Part shown: one piece after another, positions 44,160 through 52,350 of the stretch | Layout of the letters: the number at the start of each line of letters is the position of its first letter | Position numbering within the stretch: the first letter of the stretch is position 1 | From: CAWIJJ01 sp963836405 | GTDB lineage: Bacteria > Acidobacteriota > Terriglobia > Bryobacterales > Bryobacteraceae | Assembly (NCBI GenBank): GCA_963836405.1 | Contig: CAWIJL010000010.1 | Span: forward strand, 334,366 to 398,365 | Direction: 5' to 3' | DNA length: 64,000 nt | Made by a program: the position numbers and the translations under genes | Notes under the pieces: model-generated | Seen by the model: the letters and a program-made list of their open reading frames with translations, nothing else | Database searches by the model: none | What the model was told of the DNA's origin: nothing

Positions 44160-45692
44160 ATGGGACCGACGCAACGCCAGGACTTCGATGAAAAGCTGGC
44201 TGCGATTTTGGCGATCTGCCAGAAGATGAATTCCGAGCGGGATCTCGGCGCCCTGCTGGACCTGATCGCGCACGAAGCCACGCAATTTCTGGGCTGCGAA
44301 AGGGCCAGTATTTTCCTCCTGGACCGCGACCGCAACGAGCTCTGGTCGAAGGTGGCGCTGGGCAGCGAGGAGATTCTCCGGTTCGACGCGCGGTTGGGAA
44401 TCGCCGGAATGGCGGTGCAGACCGGCGAGACCATGAACGTCAAGGACGCCTACAGCGACCCGCGTTTCTACGGCGGCATCGACGGGCAGACCGGCTACCG
44501 CACGCGCAACCTGCTGGCCGTTGCGGTGCGCAACCAGGAAGACGAGATCGTCGGCGCGTTCGAAGCCTTGAACAAGCGCGTGGGCGTTTTCACCAGCCGC
44601 GACGAGGACGCCCTGATCGCCCTCGCTTCCCACGCCGCCACCGCTATCGAAACCGCTCAGTTGATCGGGGAACTGCGCCGCAGCCAGGATGAACTCGCGC
44701 AGCAGAATGCGAACCTGTGGCGGGAGGTGGAGAACCGGTATTCGAGCCACGGGATCATCGGCACCGGCCCCAGAATCCAGCAGGTGGTGCGGCTGATCGA
44801 GCGCATTCGGGACAGCCTGGTGAACGTGCTGATCACGGGAGAAAGCGGGACGGGGAAGGAACTGGTCGCCAAGGCCGTGCACTACACCAGCCCTCGCGCG
44901 CGCCGCCCGTTTGTGGCGTTGAATTGCGCGGCGCTGCCCGAAACGCTGGTGGAAAGCGAGCTGTTCGGGATTGAAAAGGGCGTGGCAACCGGGGTGCAAT
45001 CGCGTGTGGGCCAGTTCCAGAAAGCCGACGGCGGCACGTTGTTCCTGGACGAGATTGGCGACCTGAGCTTGACCGCGCAGGCGAAGATTCTCCGCGTGCT
45101 TCAGGAGCGTGTGCTGGAGCGCGTGGGAGGGCGGATGTCGATTCCGGTGGACGTCCGGCTGCTGGCCGCGACCAACAAGGACCTGGAGGCGGAGATTGGG
45201 AAAGGCGCATTCCGCGAGGACCTTTATTACCGGATCAAGGTAATCCACGTTCACATGCCGCCTCTCCGGGAGATCCGTGAGGAGATCCCGCTGCTGGCGA
45301 GTTCGTTCCTCAAGGACTATTGCCGGGAAACGGGTCATACGCCGTTGGAATTCTCGGCGGAGGTGCTGCGCAGACTCACTGCCGCGCCGTGGCCGGGGAA
45401 TGTCCGGCAATTACGGAACGAAGTAATCCGGCTGGCGGCGTGCGCCCGGCAGTCGAGAATCACGGAAGAGGACCTGCTCGAAGACCTGCCCTGCCCTCCG
45501 CCGCAACCGCTGGCCACCGCGTCCGCGGTAGTGTCGCGCGGGACATCCCTCAAAACGGCTGTGGAGGACCTGGAACGCCGGATGATCTCGGACGCCCTCC
45601 AAAGCACGCGAAATAACCAGCAGCAGGCGGCCCGGCTGCTCGGCTTGAGCCGCCAGGGGCTCATCAATAAGCTCAAACGTTACGCGCTCTGA
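44160..45692 (+). CDS. GAF-domain sigma-54-interacting-type regulator lacking the GAFTGA motif
   Basis: NtrC-family AAA+ regulator with an N-terminal GAF sensor domain (residues about 10-165, GCERASIFLLDRDRNELWSKV), an AAA+ core and a C-terminal Fis-type helix-turn-helix (QQQAARLLGLSRQGLINKL). Walker A is GESGTGKE and Walker B is GGTLFLDEIGD. Loop 1 should read ELFGHEKGAFTGA but here reads ELFGIEKGVATGV, so the sigma-54 contact motif is replaced by GVATGV. The arginine-finger region (AFREDLYYRI) is kept. It may act on sigma-70 promoters or use a non-standard contact. 510 residues. The divergent order with the PBP gene (end 45705) gives no functional clue. Confidence 0.85.
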   Translation: MGPTQRQDFDEKLAAILAICQKMNSERDLGALLDLIAHEATQFLGCERASIFLLDRDRNELWSKVALGSEEILRFDARLGIAGMAVQTGETMNVKDAYSDPRFYGGIDGQTGYRTRNLLAVAVRNQEDEIVGAFEALNKRVGVFTSRDEDALIALASHAATAIETAQLIGELRRSQDELAQQNANLWREVENRYSSHGIIGTGPRIQQVVRLIERIRDSLVNVLITGESGTGKELVAKAVHYTSPRARRPFVALNCAALPETLVESELFGIEKGVATGVQSRVGQFQKADGGTLFLDEIGDLSLTAQAKILRVLQERVLERVGGRMSIPVDVRLLAATNKDLEAEIGKGAFREDLYYRIKVIHVHMPPLREIREEIPLLASSFLKDYCRETGHTPLEFSAEVLRRLTAAPWPGNVRQLRNEVIRLAACARQSRITEEDLLEDLPCPPPQPLATASAVVSRGTSLKTAVEDLERRMISDALQSTRNNQQQAARLLGLSRQGLINKLKRYAL

Positions 45693-45704
45693 CGGTCGCG
45701 GCGC

Positions 45705-48164
45705 TCAGTTCTTGTCCATCCGGCGCGCGGGACCGGCCGGCGGAATCGCCGTCGGCGGCACGGTGGAGGTGCGCGCTGCGGCCGGCGCGGCTCCAACGGG
45801 AGCGTCCGGATTCCACACGCGTTCGAGCGGCAGGGGCTGGAATGAATGCAACTGGCATTCGACGGCCGGTTCGGTACCGCTGATGAAAATGTCGGTGCGC
45901 ACGTTGGGACAATAGTCGCCCGCCAGCATTCCCGAATCGTCGCAGATCTTCTCCGAAACAATGCCCGCCGGGGCCGAAAACTGTTTAGCATTCCGGTAAG
46001 CGCGCATCTTGGAGGCGCGCTTCATGAACTCGGCCCAGATCGGAAGGGCGGAGTGGGCTCCTTCCAGATTGAGGTCGCTGTTGTCGTCGAAACCCACCCA
46101 CACGATACACAGAAGGTTGCTGGTGAAACCCGCGAACCATCCGTCGCGCGAGGTGCCGGTTTTCCCGGCTGCCGGCTGCTTGAAGCCGAGCGAATAGACG
46201 GAAGCGCCCGTTCCTCTGCGCAGAACATCCTGCATCATGTTCACGATCAGATAGTTCACGCGTGGATCGAGTGCCGGCCGGGGGTCCGGATGATGCTGGT
46301 AGAGCACCGTGCCATCCGGGGAGCGGACCAGCGAGATGGTGGATGGCGTCAGATGCTTACCTTGGTTGGCGAACACCGTGTAGGCGCCCGCCATTTCGAG
46401 CGGCGTGGCCTCATAAGCTCCCAAAGCAACCGCGGGCGTGGCTTTGATCCCGTCGTTGAGGCCGAGACGCCGCGCCATTGCCACCACCCGGTTCAAACCG
46501 ACGCTCTGCGCCACTTGCACCGCCACCACGTTGAGGGAACGGGCGAGGGCGGTCCGCAGAGTGACAGGTCCCATGAACTCCTGATGGAAGTTGCTGGGCG
46601 TGTAAGACTGCTTCTGGTAATAGAAGGTGGTGGGCGAATCGTCCACCACCGTTGCCGGCGTGAAAACCTGAGTCCCGCCTTCCACCGCCGTGTTCAGGGC
46701 CGCCGCGTAGACAATCGGCTTAAAAACCGATCCCGGTTGCCGCCTGGCGGTTGCATGATCGAGCTGGCTGGCGGAATAGCTGCGGCCGCCCACCAGTGCC
46801 CGGATTTCTCCGGTGTGCGGGTCGAGTGCCACCAATGCGACTTGCGGCTCGCCGGACGGCACTTTGCGTTTTCTTTTCTTCAGTCGCGCGTCCACGGCAG
46901 CCATGCCCATGCGCACGGCGTCCTGCGCTGCCTGCTGAAGGTCCGGATCGAGCGTGGTGTAGATGTAGCGGGTTCGTGTCTCGCTCTCCGGCAGACGGTC
47001 CTGTAGCTCGTCTGTCATCAGGTCGATAAAGTATTGGGAGTCAACACCATCGAGAGGTTCGGGAGTAACCTTGACGGGTGCCTGCGAGGCGGCGCGCCGC
47101 TCAGTTTCGGAAATGTAGCCGTTTTGCCGCATGAGCGCGAGCACCACGTTTCGACGCTCACGCGCGCGGTCCGGGTAGCGCATCGGGTTGTAGTAGCTCG
47201 GCCGCTGGACCATGCCTGCCAGAAGTGCCGTCTCAGGCAGCGTAAGTTGTTGTAGGCCTTTGGCAAAGAACGCATGGGAGGCCTCCCCGAAGCCGGTGAT
47301 ATTGAACGTGCCGCGGCGTCCCAGGTACACCTCGTTGGCGTAGTATTCGAAGATCTGCTGCTTGGTAAGTTCGTGCTCGAGGTGGGTGGCAATCAGGACC
47401 TCCTGAAGTTTCCGGCTCCATGTCTTGCCGGCGTCCAGCCACAAACTGCGCGCCAGTTGCATCGTCAGGGTAGAGGCGCCCTGTTCTTTGCGGCCTTCGC
47501 GAAGATCGATATAGGCGGCCTTGAGCAGGCGGGAGAAGTCGATTCCGGAATGCCGGAAGAAGTGTTTGTCTTCGACCGATATGACCGCATGGACCAAGGT
47601 TGGCGGGATCTGTCGGAAGCTGACTAACCTACGCCTTTCCCGTTGTTTGGAAAGGTTCGCGATGAGTTGCGGCTCGAGCGTGAATTGGGTTCGTTCGGTA
47701 TTATCCTGCAAGGAGACGATGCGGGAAACCTTATCACCGTCGAAGTGCAGGACGCCGGGTTCGCTGCCGGTGTGGGAGTCGCGTCCCGGGAAAATCTCGA
47801 CTGCGGATTTCCTGAGGTTGTACCAGCCCATGGTATTCCCGCGGGCAGTCGAATAGCCGCTTTGTTTCAGGCTGGCAATGAGTTCCGGAGCGGTGAGGGC
47901 GTCTCCGACCGCGACCGTGCGGGGCGTGCCGAAGATGTTCACGGTGTCGGAAAATGCCCCTGCTGCCAGGCGCCGGTCAATTTGCCGGGCAAGCTTGACG
48001 TAATAGAAGCCGAAGACGCAGCAAAAGGCTGTGCCTAAGGAGAGGAGAACAATCCCCACAATTCTGGCGCGCCGGGTAGCCCAAAATGGGGGCGGTGGGA
48101 CGGCTGGGACAGACGCTTTATCCGGTCCGGACGCTTCCTCAACGGCCAGGGGTTCTTCGGTCAT
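45705..48164 (-). CDS. Class A penicillin-binding protein (transglycosylase/transpeptidase)
   Basis: Bifunctional peptidoglycan synthase. After a hydrophobic anchor (IVGIVLLSLGTAFCCVFGFYYV) comes the GT51 transglycosylase domain with EDKHFFRHSGID and GASTLTMQLARSL. The transpeptidase has the SxxK motif as GSVFKPI, an SxN as SLNVV and the KTG as AGKTGTSRDG. The tail with CDDSGMLAGDYCPN and CQLHSFQPL carries a Cys pair probable for a C-terminal disulfide. The ATG at 48164 gives 819 residues; a GTG at 48218 would add 18 residues without homology. Located at the inner membrane with both catalytic domains outside; a normal housekeeping-type gene. Confidence 0.9.
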   Translation of the reverse strand: MTEEPLAVEEASGPDKASVPAVPPPPFWATRRARIVGIVLLSLGTAFCCVFGFYYVKLARQIDRRLAAGAFSDTVNIFGTPRTVAVGDALTAPELIASLKQSGYSTARGNTMGWYNLRKSAVEIFPGRDSHTGSEPGVLHFDGDKVSRIVSLQDNTERTQFTLEPQLIANLSKQRERRRLVSFRQIPPTLVHAVISVEDKHFFRHSGIDFSRLLKAAYIDLREGRKEQGASTLTMQLARSLWLDAGKTWSRKLQEVLIATHLEHELTKQQIFEYYANEVYLGRRGTFNITGFGEASHAFFAKGLQQLTLPETALLAGMVQRPSYYNPMRYPDRARERRNVVLALMRQNGYISETERRAASQAPVKVTPEPLDGVDSQYFIDLMTDELQDRLPESETRTRYIYTTLDPDLQQAAQDAVRMGMAAVDARLKKRKRKVPSGEPQVALVALDPHTGEIRALVGGRSYSASQLDHATARRQPGSVFKPIVYAAALNTAVEGGTQVFTPATVVDDSPTTFYYQKQSYTPSNFHQEFMGPVTLRTALARSLNVVAVQVAQSVGLNRVVAMARRLGLNDGIKATPAVALGAYEATPLEMAGAYTVFANQGKHLTPSTISLVRSPDGTVLYQHHPDPRPALDPRVNYLIVNMMQDVLRRGTGASVYSLGFKQPAAGKTGTSRDGWFAGFTSNLLCIVWVGFDDNSDLNLEGAHSALPIWAEFMKRASKMRAYRNAKQFSAPAGIVSEKICDDSGMLAGDYCPNVRTDIFISGTEPAVECQLHSFQPLPLERVWNPDAPVGAAPAAARTSTVPPTAIPPAGPARRMDKN

Positions 48165-48278
48165 CTTGCAAAGAAGTTGCAAGTGCGATGCCACCCTGGA
48201 GAACGTGGGAAAACGCACAATGCAAGCGCGTGAGGAGTACTGCTACAAACGAATGTGCGGAAAGGGAGAGATCGCCGC

Positions 48279-48470
48279 TTAAGCGACTTTCTGGATCTTG
48301 CCGTCGCGGATGCAGGATGTGCAGACGCGGACACGCCGGCTGGCGCCTTTAATCAGGGCGCGAACCGATTGCAGGTTCACGTTCCAACGGCGGTTGGTCA
48401 CATTGTGGGCGTGGCTGATTTTGTGTCCGAATTGAGGGCCGCGGCCACAAATTTCACATACTCGTGCCAT
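48279..48470 (-). CDS. rpmB: 50S ribosomal protein L28
   Basis: 63 residues with the L28 start MARVCEICGRGPQFGHKISH and the end RVCTSCIRDGKIQKV. It carries both zinc CXXC pairs (CEIC, CTSC), so this is the zinc-binding C+ form. ATG is preceded by GAGGAG and a plausible sigma-70 promoter. It lies alone, divergent from a response regulator. Confidence 0.95.
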   Translation of the reverse strand: MARVCEICGRGPQFGHKISHAHNVTNRRWNVNLQSVRALIKGASRRVRVCTSCIRDGKIQKVA

Positions 48471-48503
48471 AAGACAAAAATCTCCTCAGTACAGCGAATA
48501 TTC

Positions 48504-48532
48504 ATCTTACCAGTAGCGCTGAACGCAAGCAA
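48504..48532 (-). promoter_or_regulatory. Predicted sigma-70 promoter of rpmB
   Basis: On the minus strand, TTGCTT (48532-48527) and TAAGAT (48509-48504) are separated by 17 bp, and transcription would begin near 48497, about 27 nt before the rpmB ATG at 48470. Matches to consensus are partial (3/6 and 4/6), but spacing and position are ideal. Confidence 0.45.
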
Positions 48533-48589
48533 CACGTCCTTCCGGAGCACTTTGGAAGTCGGGTTGCACCTAAGTGGAGCGGAGGAATC

Positions 48590-49015
48590 GTGGAGGAGAG
48601 CACGGACAGGACGCTGTGCCAAACCATTATGGTGGTTGAGGATGCGGAGGCGATTCGGCGCCTGGTTTGCTCCACTCTCGGCGTTTATGGCTACAAGTGC
48701 GTCGAAGCATGCGACGGCGTGGAGGCGCTGGAAGTATACGAGCGTGTCGGTCCAACCGTGGACCTGGTGCTTACCGACATGGTCATGCCCCGCATGGACG
48801 GGCGGCAATTGGCCGCGCGGCTTTCGCGCCTGCAACCCGACCTCCGGCTCATGTTCATGTCGGGATTTTCCGACGATCCTGTGGTTCGCCTGTTCGAAAA
48901 TAGCGAGGGTCTGTTCCTCGCAAAACCGTTCACCGCGACCGCCCTGATCTCGAAAGTCCGGCGCGTGCTGTCGGAACCGTGGAAGGGCTTGCCGCCCGAA
49001 GCATCGCACCTGTGA
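48590..49015 (+). CDS. Response regulator receiver protein (CheY-like, single domain)
   Basis: 141 residues, a stand-alone REC domain. MVVEDAEAIRRL contains the acidic pocket; the phospho-acceptor lies in DLVLTDMVMPRMDG and the conserved Lys in LFLAKPF. No output domain follows. The GTG at 48590 is the first useful start; the sequence before has no homology. Its stop overlaps the GTG of a tiny membrane-protein gene (GTGA). Partner kinase not in the window. Confidence 0.88.
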   Translation: MEESTDRTLCQTIMVVEDAEAIRRLVCSTLGVYGYKCVEACDGVEALEVYERVGPTVDLVLTDMVMPRMDGRQLAARLSRLQPDLRLMFMSGFSDDPVVRLFENSEGLFLAKPFTATALISKVRRVLSEPWKGLPPEASHL

Positions 49016-49191
49016 AACACACGTTTTGGCGCTCGCTGATCGCGGTAGTTGCCGGGAATCTGATCTACTTTGCGGCGGAGCGTTTTCTGCCCCTGCTCGC
49101 GCAGCACCAGCCCTACCGGATCGACTGGGGTCTGGCCGTGGACTTCTGGTTTTGCCTCGTGTGCTATGGAATCGTGCGGCTGATCCGTTGA
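49012..49191 (+). CDS. Small membrane protein, unknown
   Basis: 59 residues from a GTG at 49012 that overlaps the response-regulator stop (GTGA), so translation is probably coupled. Two hydrophobic stretches (FWRSLIAVVAGNLIYFAA and GLAVDFWFCLVCYGIV) predict two transmembrane helices with a short exposed turn. No family recognised. The coupling hints that the pair is functionally linked, for example a signalling accessory. Confidence 0.5.
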   Translation: MKHTFWRSLIAVVAGNLIYFAAERFLPLLAQHQPYRIDWGLAVDFWFCLVCYGIVRLIR

Positions 49192-49192
49192 T

Positions 49193-49642
49193 TTACTTCA
49201 GCTTTTGCAGCCGCTTACGGATTTCGCGCGCGTCCTTCGCATCGGATGCGATTTCCAGGTACTTGGTGTACGCTTCGCGGGCTGCCTTGGGATCCTTCAA
49301 TTTTTCGGCTGCCTCTCCCAGGCGCAGCCAGGCGTCGGCGAAACCGTCGTTCCATTTGGTGGCCGCCCGGAACCGGCCTTCCGCCGCCCGGTACTTTCCC
49401 TGCTTGAAGTAGAAGTTGCCCACTTTGACGTCCTTCTCGGCCTGCAGGGGGTTGAAGGAATATTCGATATTGCCCATATCGACGTCTTCCTCGGGAGGCA
49501 TTTCCTCTTTGGCGCCGCCTTTGGGGGCATCCTGCTTGTGTTGCCGGGGTTTCAGTTCACCCTCCGCAGGCGGTGTGCTTTGGGCGTGCAGGAGGGCCGG
49601 AATGCCGCAGGCAAGCACCAGGATCAGTAACCGGCGGACCAT
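49193..49642 (-). CDS. Exported TPR-repeat protein
   Basis: Signal peptide VRRLLILVLACGIPALLHAQ, then an acidic/Pro-rich linker, then two tetratricopeptide-like helices pairs (VGNFYFKQGKYRAAEGRF, FADAWLRLGEAAEKLKDP) and a third partial repeat (ARAYTKYLEI-type). The Cys near the signal end (LACGIP) is not in a proper lipobox. 149 residues. Probably a periplasmic or outer-membrane assembly accessory like BamD relatives; not specific. Tail-to-tail with the small membrane gene (1-nt gap). Confidence 0.7.
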   Translation of the reverse strand: MVRRLLILVLACGIPALLHAQSTPPAEGELKPRQHKQDAPKGGAKEEMPPEEDVDMGNIEYSFNPLQAEKDVKVGNFYFKQGKYRAAEGRFRAATKWNDGFADAWLRLGEAAEKLKDPKAAREAYTKYLEIASDAKDAREIRKRLQKLK

Positions 49643-49754
49643 GTCCCGATTTTACCGCGCCGACTGGCCGCCGGAGCGCCAAAATCCTGCCATGTGACAG
49701 GATCCTGCCGCTCGGTTTGACAATCATTTAACTTAGAATCAACGACTTAAGCGC

Positions 49755-49770
49755 TGGCAACACTCTTGCA
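49755..49770 (+). promoter_or_regulatory. Candidate sigma-54 promoter of flgB-flgC-fliE
   Basis: TGGCA at 49755 and TTGCA at 49766 place GG (49756-49757) and GC (49768-49769) exactly 10 bases apart, the sigma-54 -24/-12 spacing. Flagellar rod genes are often under sigma-54. The start site would be about 7 nt before the flgB ATG, an unusually short leader, which lowers confidence. Confidence 0.45.
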
Positions 49771-49787
49771 CATGCAGCACGGAACGT

Positions 49788-50120
49788 ATGCTGGATCGCC
49801 TTTCTGGACAGCTCGAACGTTATCTCGATCTGTTGAGCGCGCGGCAGAAGCTGGTCGCGTCGAATATCGCCAACGCGGACACCCCGGGATACCACACCCA
49901 GGATCTGGATTTCCAGTCCGAATTCAACAGTGCCCTCGGATCCCCGCACGCGATCGAGGTTTCGGGGTTGGTGGTCAAGAACGACGGTAACAACGTGAGT
50001 ATTGATCGGGAGTCGCGCCTGCTGGCGGAAAACGCGCTGCGATTTCAGGTGGCCACGAATCTCCTGCGCGGGCAGATGCGTTCGATCCGTTCCGCTATCG
50101 AGGAGGGCAAATCGGGATGA
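49788..50120 (+). CDS. flgB: Flagellar basal-body rod protein FlgB
   Basis: First gene of a rod cluster. 110 residues with ARQKLVASNIANADTPGYH (the flagellar rod N-terminal motif) and a C terminus LLAENALRFQVATNLLRGQ typical of FlgB. Periplasmic rod component, exported by the flagellar type III apparatus and so without a signal peptide. Overlaps flgC by 4 nt (ATGA). Confidence 0.92.
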   Translation: MLDRLSGQLERYLDLLSARQKLVASNIANADTPGYHTQDLDFQSEFNSALGSPHAIEVSGLVVKNDGNNVSIDRESRLLAENALRFQVATNLLRGQMRSIRSAIEEGKSG

Positions 50121-50551
50121 GTTTATTTTCGGCGCTTTCGGTCGGCGCTTCAGGTATGGCGGCGCAAAGAGCGCGCGCCGAACTGCTGGTAGAGAATCTC
50201 GCGAACGCGGAAACGACTCGGACGCCGGAAGGCGGTCCCTATAGGCGCAAGGATGCGATTTTCGAAAGCGCACCGGTGGATTCGCCCTTCTCGTCGATCT
50301 TCGAGTCACAGCTCGGATCCGCCTCCGGCGTTACGGTGTCCGAGGTGGTCACCGACACGCGCGACCCGGAGCGACGGTACCTGCCCGGGCATCCGGATGC
50401 CGACGCGGACGGCTATGTGGCCTTCCCACGAGTGAATCCGGCCGAAGACATGGTGGACCTGATGGGCGCCTCACGGGGCTATCAGGCCAACGTAGCGGCC
50501 ATCGGCGCCGTGAAAGAGATGATTCTGAGGTCCATTGACCTGTTTCGCTGA
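50117..50551 (+). CDS. flgC: Flagellar basal-body rod protein FlgC
   Basis: 144 residues. N-terminal rod motif SGMAAQRARAELLVENLANAETTRT, C-terminal VNPAEDMVDLMGASRGYQANVA, both diagnostic for FlgC. ATG overlaps the flgB stop. Middle gene of the flgB-flgC-fliE set, with 10 nt to fliE. Intact. Confidence 0.93.
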   Translation: MSLFSALSVGASGMAAQRARAELLVENLANAETTRTPEGGPYRRKDAIFESAPVDSPFSSIFESQLGSASGVTVSEVVTDTRDPERRYLPGHPDADADGYVAFPRVNPAEDMVDLMGASRGYQANVAAIGAVKEMILRSIDLFR

Positions 50552-50561
50552 AGGATAAGCC

Positions 50562-50855
50562 ATGGCTATTCCCCCGATTGCGCCGGTTAGCGGCATCGCC
50601 CTGCCCGAAGTGGCGCGCGTTGCGGGTTCCCGTCCGGGCGCCTTTCAGGAGACCCTCGCCGCGGCGGTCCAGAACGTGGAGGCCTTTCGCAACAATGCGA
50701 CCGCCTCGGTGGAGCAGTTCCTTTCAGGCGAAGGAGCGGAGCTCCATTCCACGATCCTTGCCACGCAGCGGGCCGAACTGTCCTTCGATCTGTTCCTGCA
50801 GATGCGCAACAAGGTGGTAAGCGCATATCAGGAAATAATGCGAATGCAGGTGTGA
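50562..50855 (+). CDS. fliE: Flagellar hook-basal body protein FliE
   Basis: 97 residues; the C-terminal LSFDLFLQMRNKVVSAYQEIMRMQV is characteristic of FliE, which joins the MS ring to the rod. It is preceded by AAGGATAAGCC. The usual next gene, fliF, does not follow: after the stop at 50853-50855 the sequence turns into the mobile region. Motility would therefore require the rest of the flagellar genes to lie elsewhere. Confidence 0.92.
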   Translation: MAIPPIAPVSGIALPEVARVAGSRPGAFQETLAAAVQNVEAFRNNATASVEQFLSGEGAELHSTILATQRAELSFDLFLQMRNKVVSAYQEIMRMQV

Positions 50856-50932
50856 ACGAAAACCGGCCAATCTTGAAGTGCCGGCTTGCCGCAGGCGATG
50901 TCTTTTTCTTTCAGTAGCTTCTGATATAAGGT

Positions 50933-50987
50933 GCAAAGGCCCGGGGCCGAGCAATACCTTGCCGGGTGACCCGGTGCGGGCCTTTGC
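50933..50987. repeat. Inverted repeat (11-bp perfect stem) at the left edge of the recombinase cassette
   Basis: GCAAAGGCCCG (50933-50943) and CGGGCCTTTGC (50977-50987) are perfect reverse complements separated by 33 bases, ending 5 bp before the DUF6431-like start. Could be a terminator hairpin, an operator, or a recombinase core site. Confidence 0.6.
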
Positions 50988-50992
50988 GCCCG

Positions 50993-51507
50993 ATGATCGT
51001 ATTTATCCCACGAGCTGGGCCGCCGAGCAACCCCCAACCGGCGGATTTCAAGGCGGAGGAATGGCTGCCGCGCCACTGCCCAAACTGTGGCCAAGCCTGC
51101 GTCGTGGGTCACGGCCGGCGCAGTAAACAGGCACACGACGAGACTCACACCCGGATCCGGGTGCGTCGCGGGCGGTGCCGGCGCTGCGACAAGACCATCA
51201 CGGTGCTGCCGGCCTGGTCGCTGCCTTACACGCATTACAGCCTGCCGGCGCGACAGGAATCGCTGGCGCGGGTAGCTGCCGGAGTATCGATCGAAAGGGC
51301 AGGGCCGTGCTGCGCGATGCAGATCGCAGCGCCGATCCGGCTAGCTTGCGCCGCTGGTGTCAGCGCCGGCTCGCTGGTTTGTGCTGGTGCGCGAGCGTCG
51401 CCCAGCGGGTCGGTCATTTGGCTGCCGCACGGCTGGCGCCCACAATCCTCGCCTGGGATTGTCCGGCCGTCGCCCGTATTCTGATCCCGGAGGCCAAACC
51501 CGCGTGA
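50993..51507 (+). pseudogene. DUF6431-like zinc-ribbon protein, one frameshift
   Basis: Starting at ATG 50993 (MIVFIPRAGPPSNPQPADF), the product has a Cys-pair zinc ribbon (HCPNCGQACVVGHGRRSK and RRGRCRRCDKTITVLPAW), as in DUF6431-type proteins associated with integrases. The frame continues from about 51308 in another phase as RDADRSADPASLRRWCQ and PTILAWD, ending at a TGA (51505-51507) that overlaps the next GTG. A single missing base near 51308 reconciles them. The role is probably DNA binding for the neighbouring recombinases; that is inference from linkage and the ribbon. Confidence 0.6.
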
Positions 51508-52350
51508 GAAAACAACCGCGACCAGCCTGGTGGCAGCGGATTTCGCTGCTCCAGTATCTCAGCAGCAAGGTTGGCGCCCGGCGCGACACAGCGGGCGGGA
51601 AGAAGTTGCCGGGCTCTGTCCCTTCCATCCGGAAAGCCCATCCCTCTTTTTATGTCAACCGGCGCCGCAGACGTTCGCTTTCTATGAAGCGCAGCGGCCG
51701 CGCTTCGCCGAGGCGCAGCAGTATCTGGCCAGCCGCGGCATTCATGCGCCGGAAATCGTCGCCCGGCTGCGCATCGGCTATGCGCCCGGCGGCTGCCTGC
51801 GCGCGCATCTCGAGGAACTCGGTTACGCCCGTGCCGATATGGTGCACTACGGGCTCATCGATGGACAGGGACGCGACCGCTTCTGGCGTTGTATGACCTT
51901 CCCCCTGGAAGCCGCCGGGAATCTGTATGGCCGCGCCATCGACCTGGACCGGCCCCGCCATCGTTTTCTGCCACGCCCCAAAGGCGGGCTGTACGGCTGG
52001 TCCCAGGCCTGGACCTGCTCCAGCCTGATTGTCGTAGAGGGACTGCTGGATTTGGCCGCGCTGTGGCAGCCGGTTTTGGCAACACCGTAGCTGCCTTGGG
52101 CGCCTATCTAAACGCCATGCAACGGGAGCAACTCGGCGACAGCTCCGCACGCACGGTGTATCTGTGTTTGGATGCCGATGCCAATGGAACGGTCGGGCGA
52201 GCGGCGCTGTGTCTGGCGGGCCGCCTGCGGGCGGCGGGCATAGATGCACGCCGCGTGTTGTTGCCCTTCGGGCACGATCCCAGCAGTCTGTTTGCGGCCG
52301 GCGCCACCGCCGCCGACTTTCAGCAGTTTCTGAAGCGGGCGCGGCCATGA
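51504..52350 (+). pseudogene. Primase-like Toprim protein with damaged CHC2 zinc finger
   Basis: GTG at 51504 overlaps the previous stop (GTGA). The N terminus reads KQPRPAWWQRISLLQYLS, then half a CHC2 finger is visible (LCPFHPES, and in another frame HPSFYVNRRRR). The second half with its Cys pair is gone and reading resumes at FYEAQRPRFAEAQQYLASRG. The Toprim part is split: SLIVVEGLLDLAALW in one frame and, after one missing G near 52068, GNTVAALGAYLNAMQ and VYLCLDADANGTVGRAAL in another. Toprim Glu and the DAD aspartates are present, so the ancestor was catalytic. At least three indels make it a probable pseudogene. Confidence 0.65.

Noticed and set aside
45846..47006. 386-residue plus-strand reading over the PBP gene
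   Set aside because: Antisense shadow of the penicillin-binding protein.
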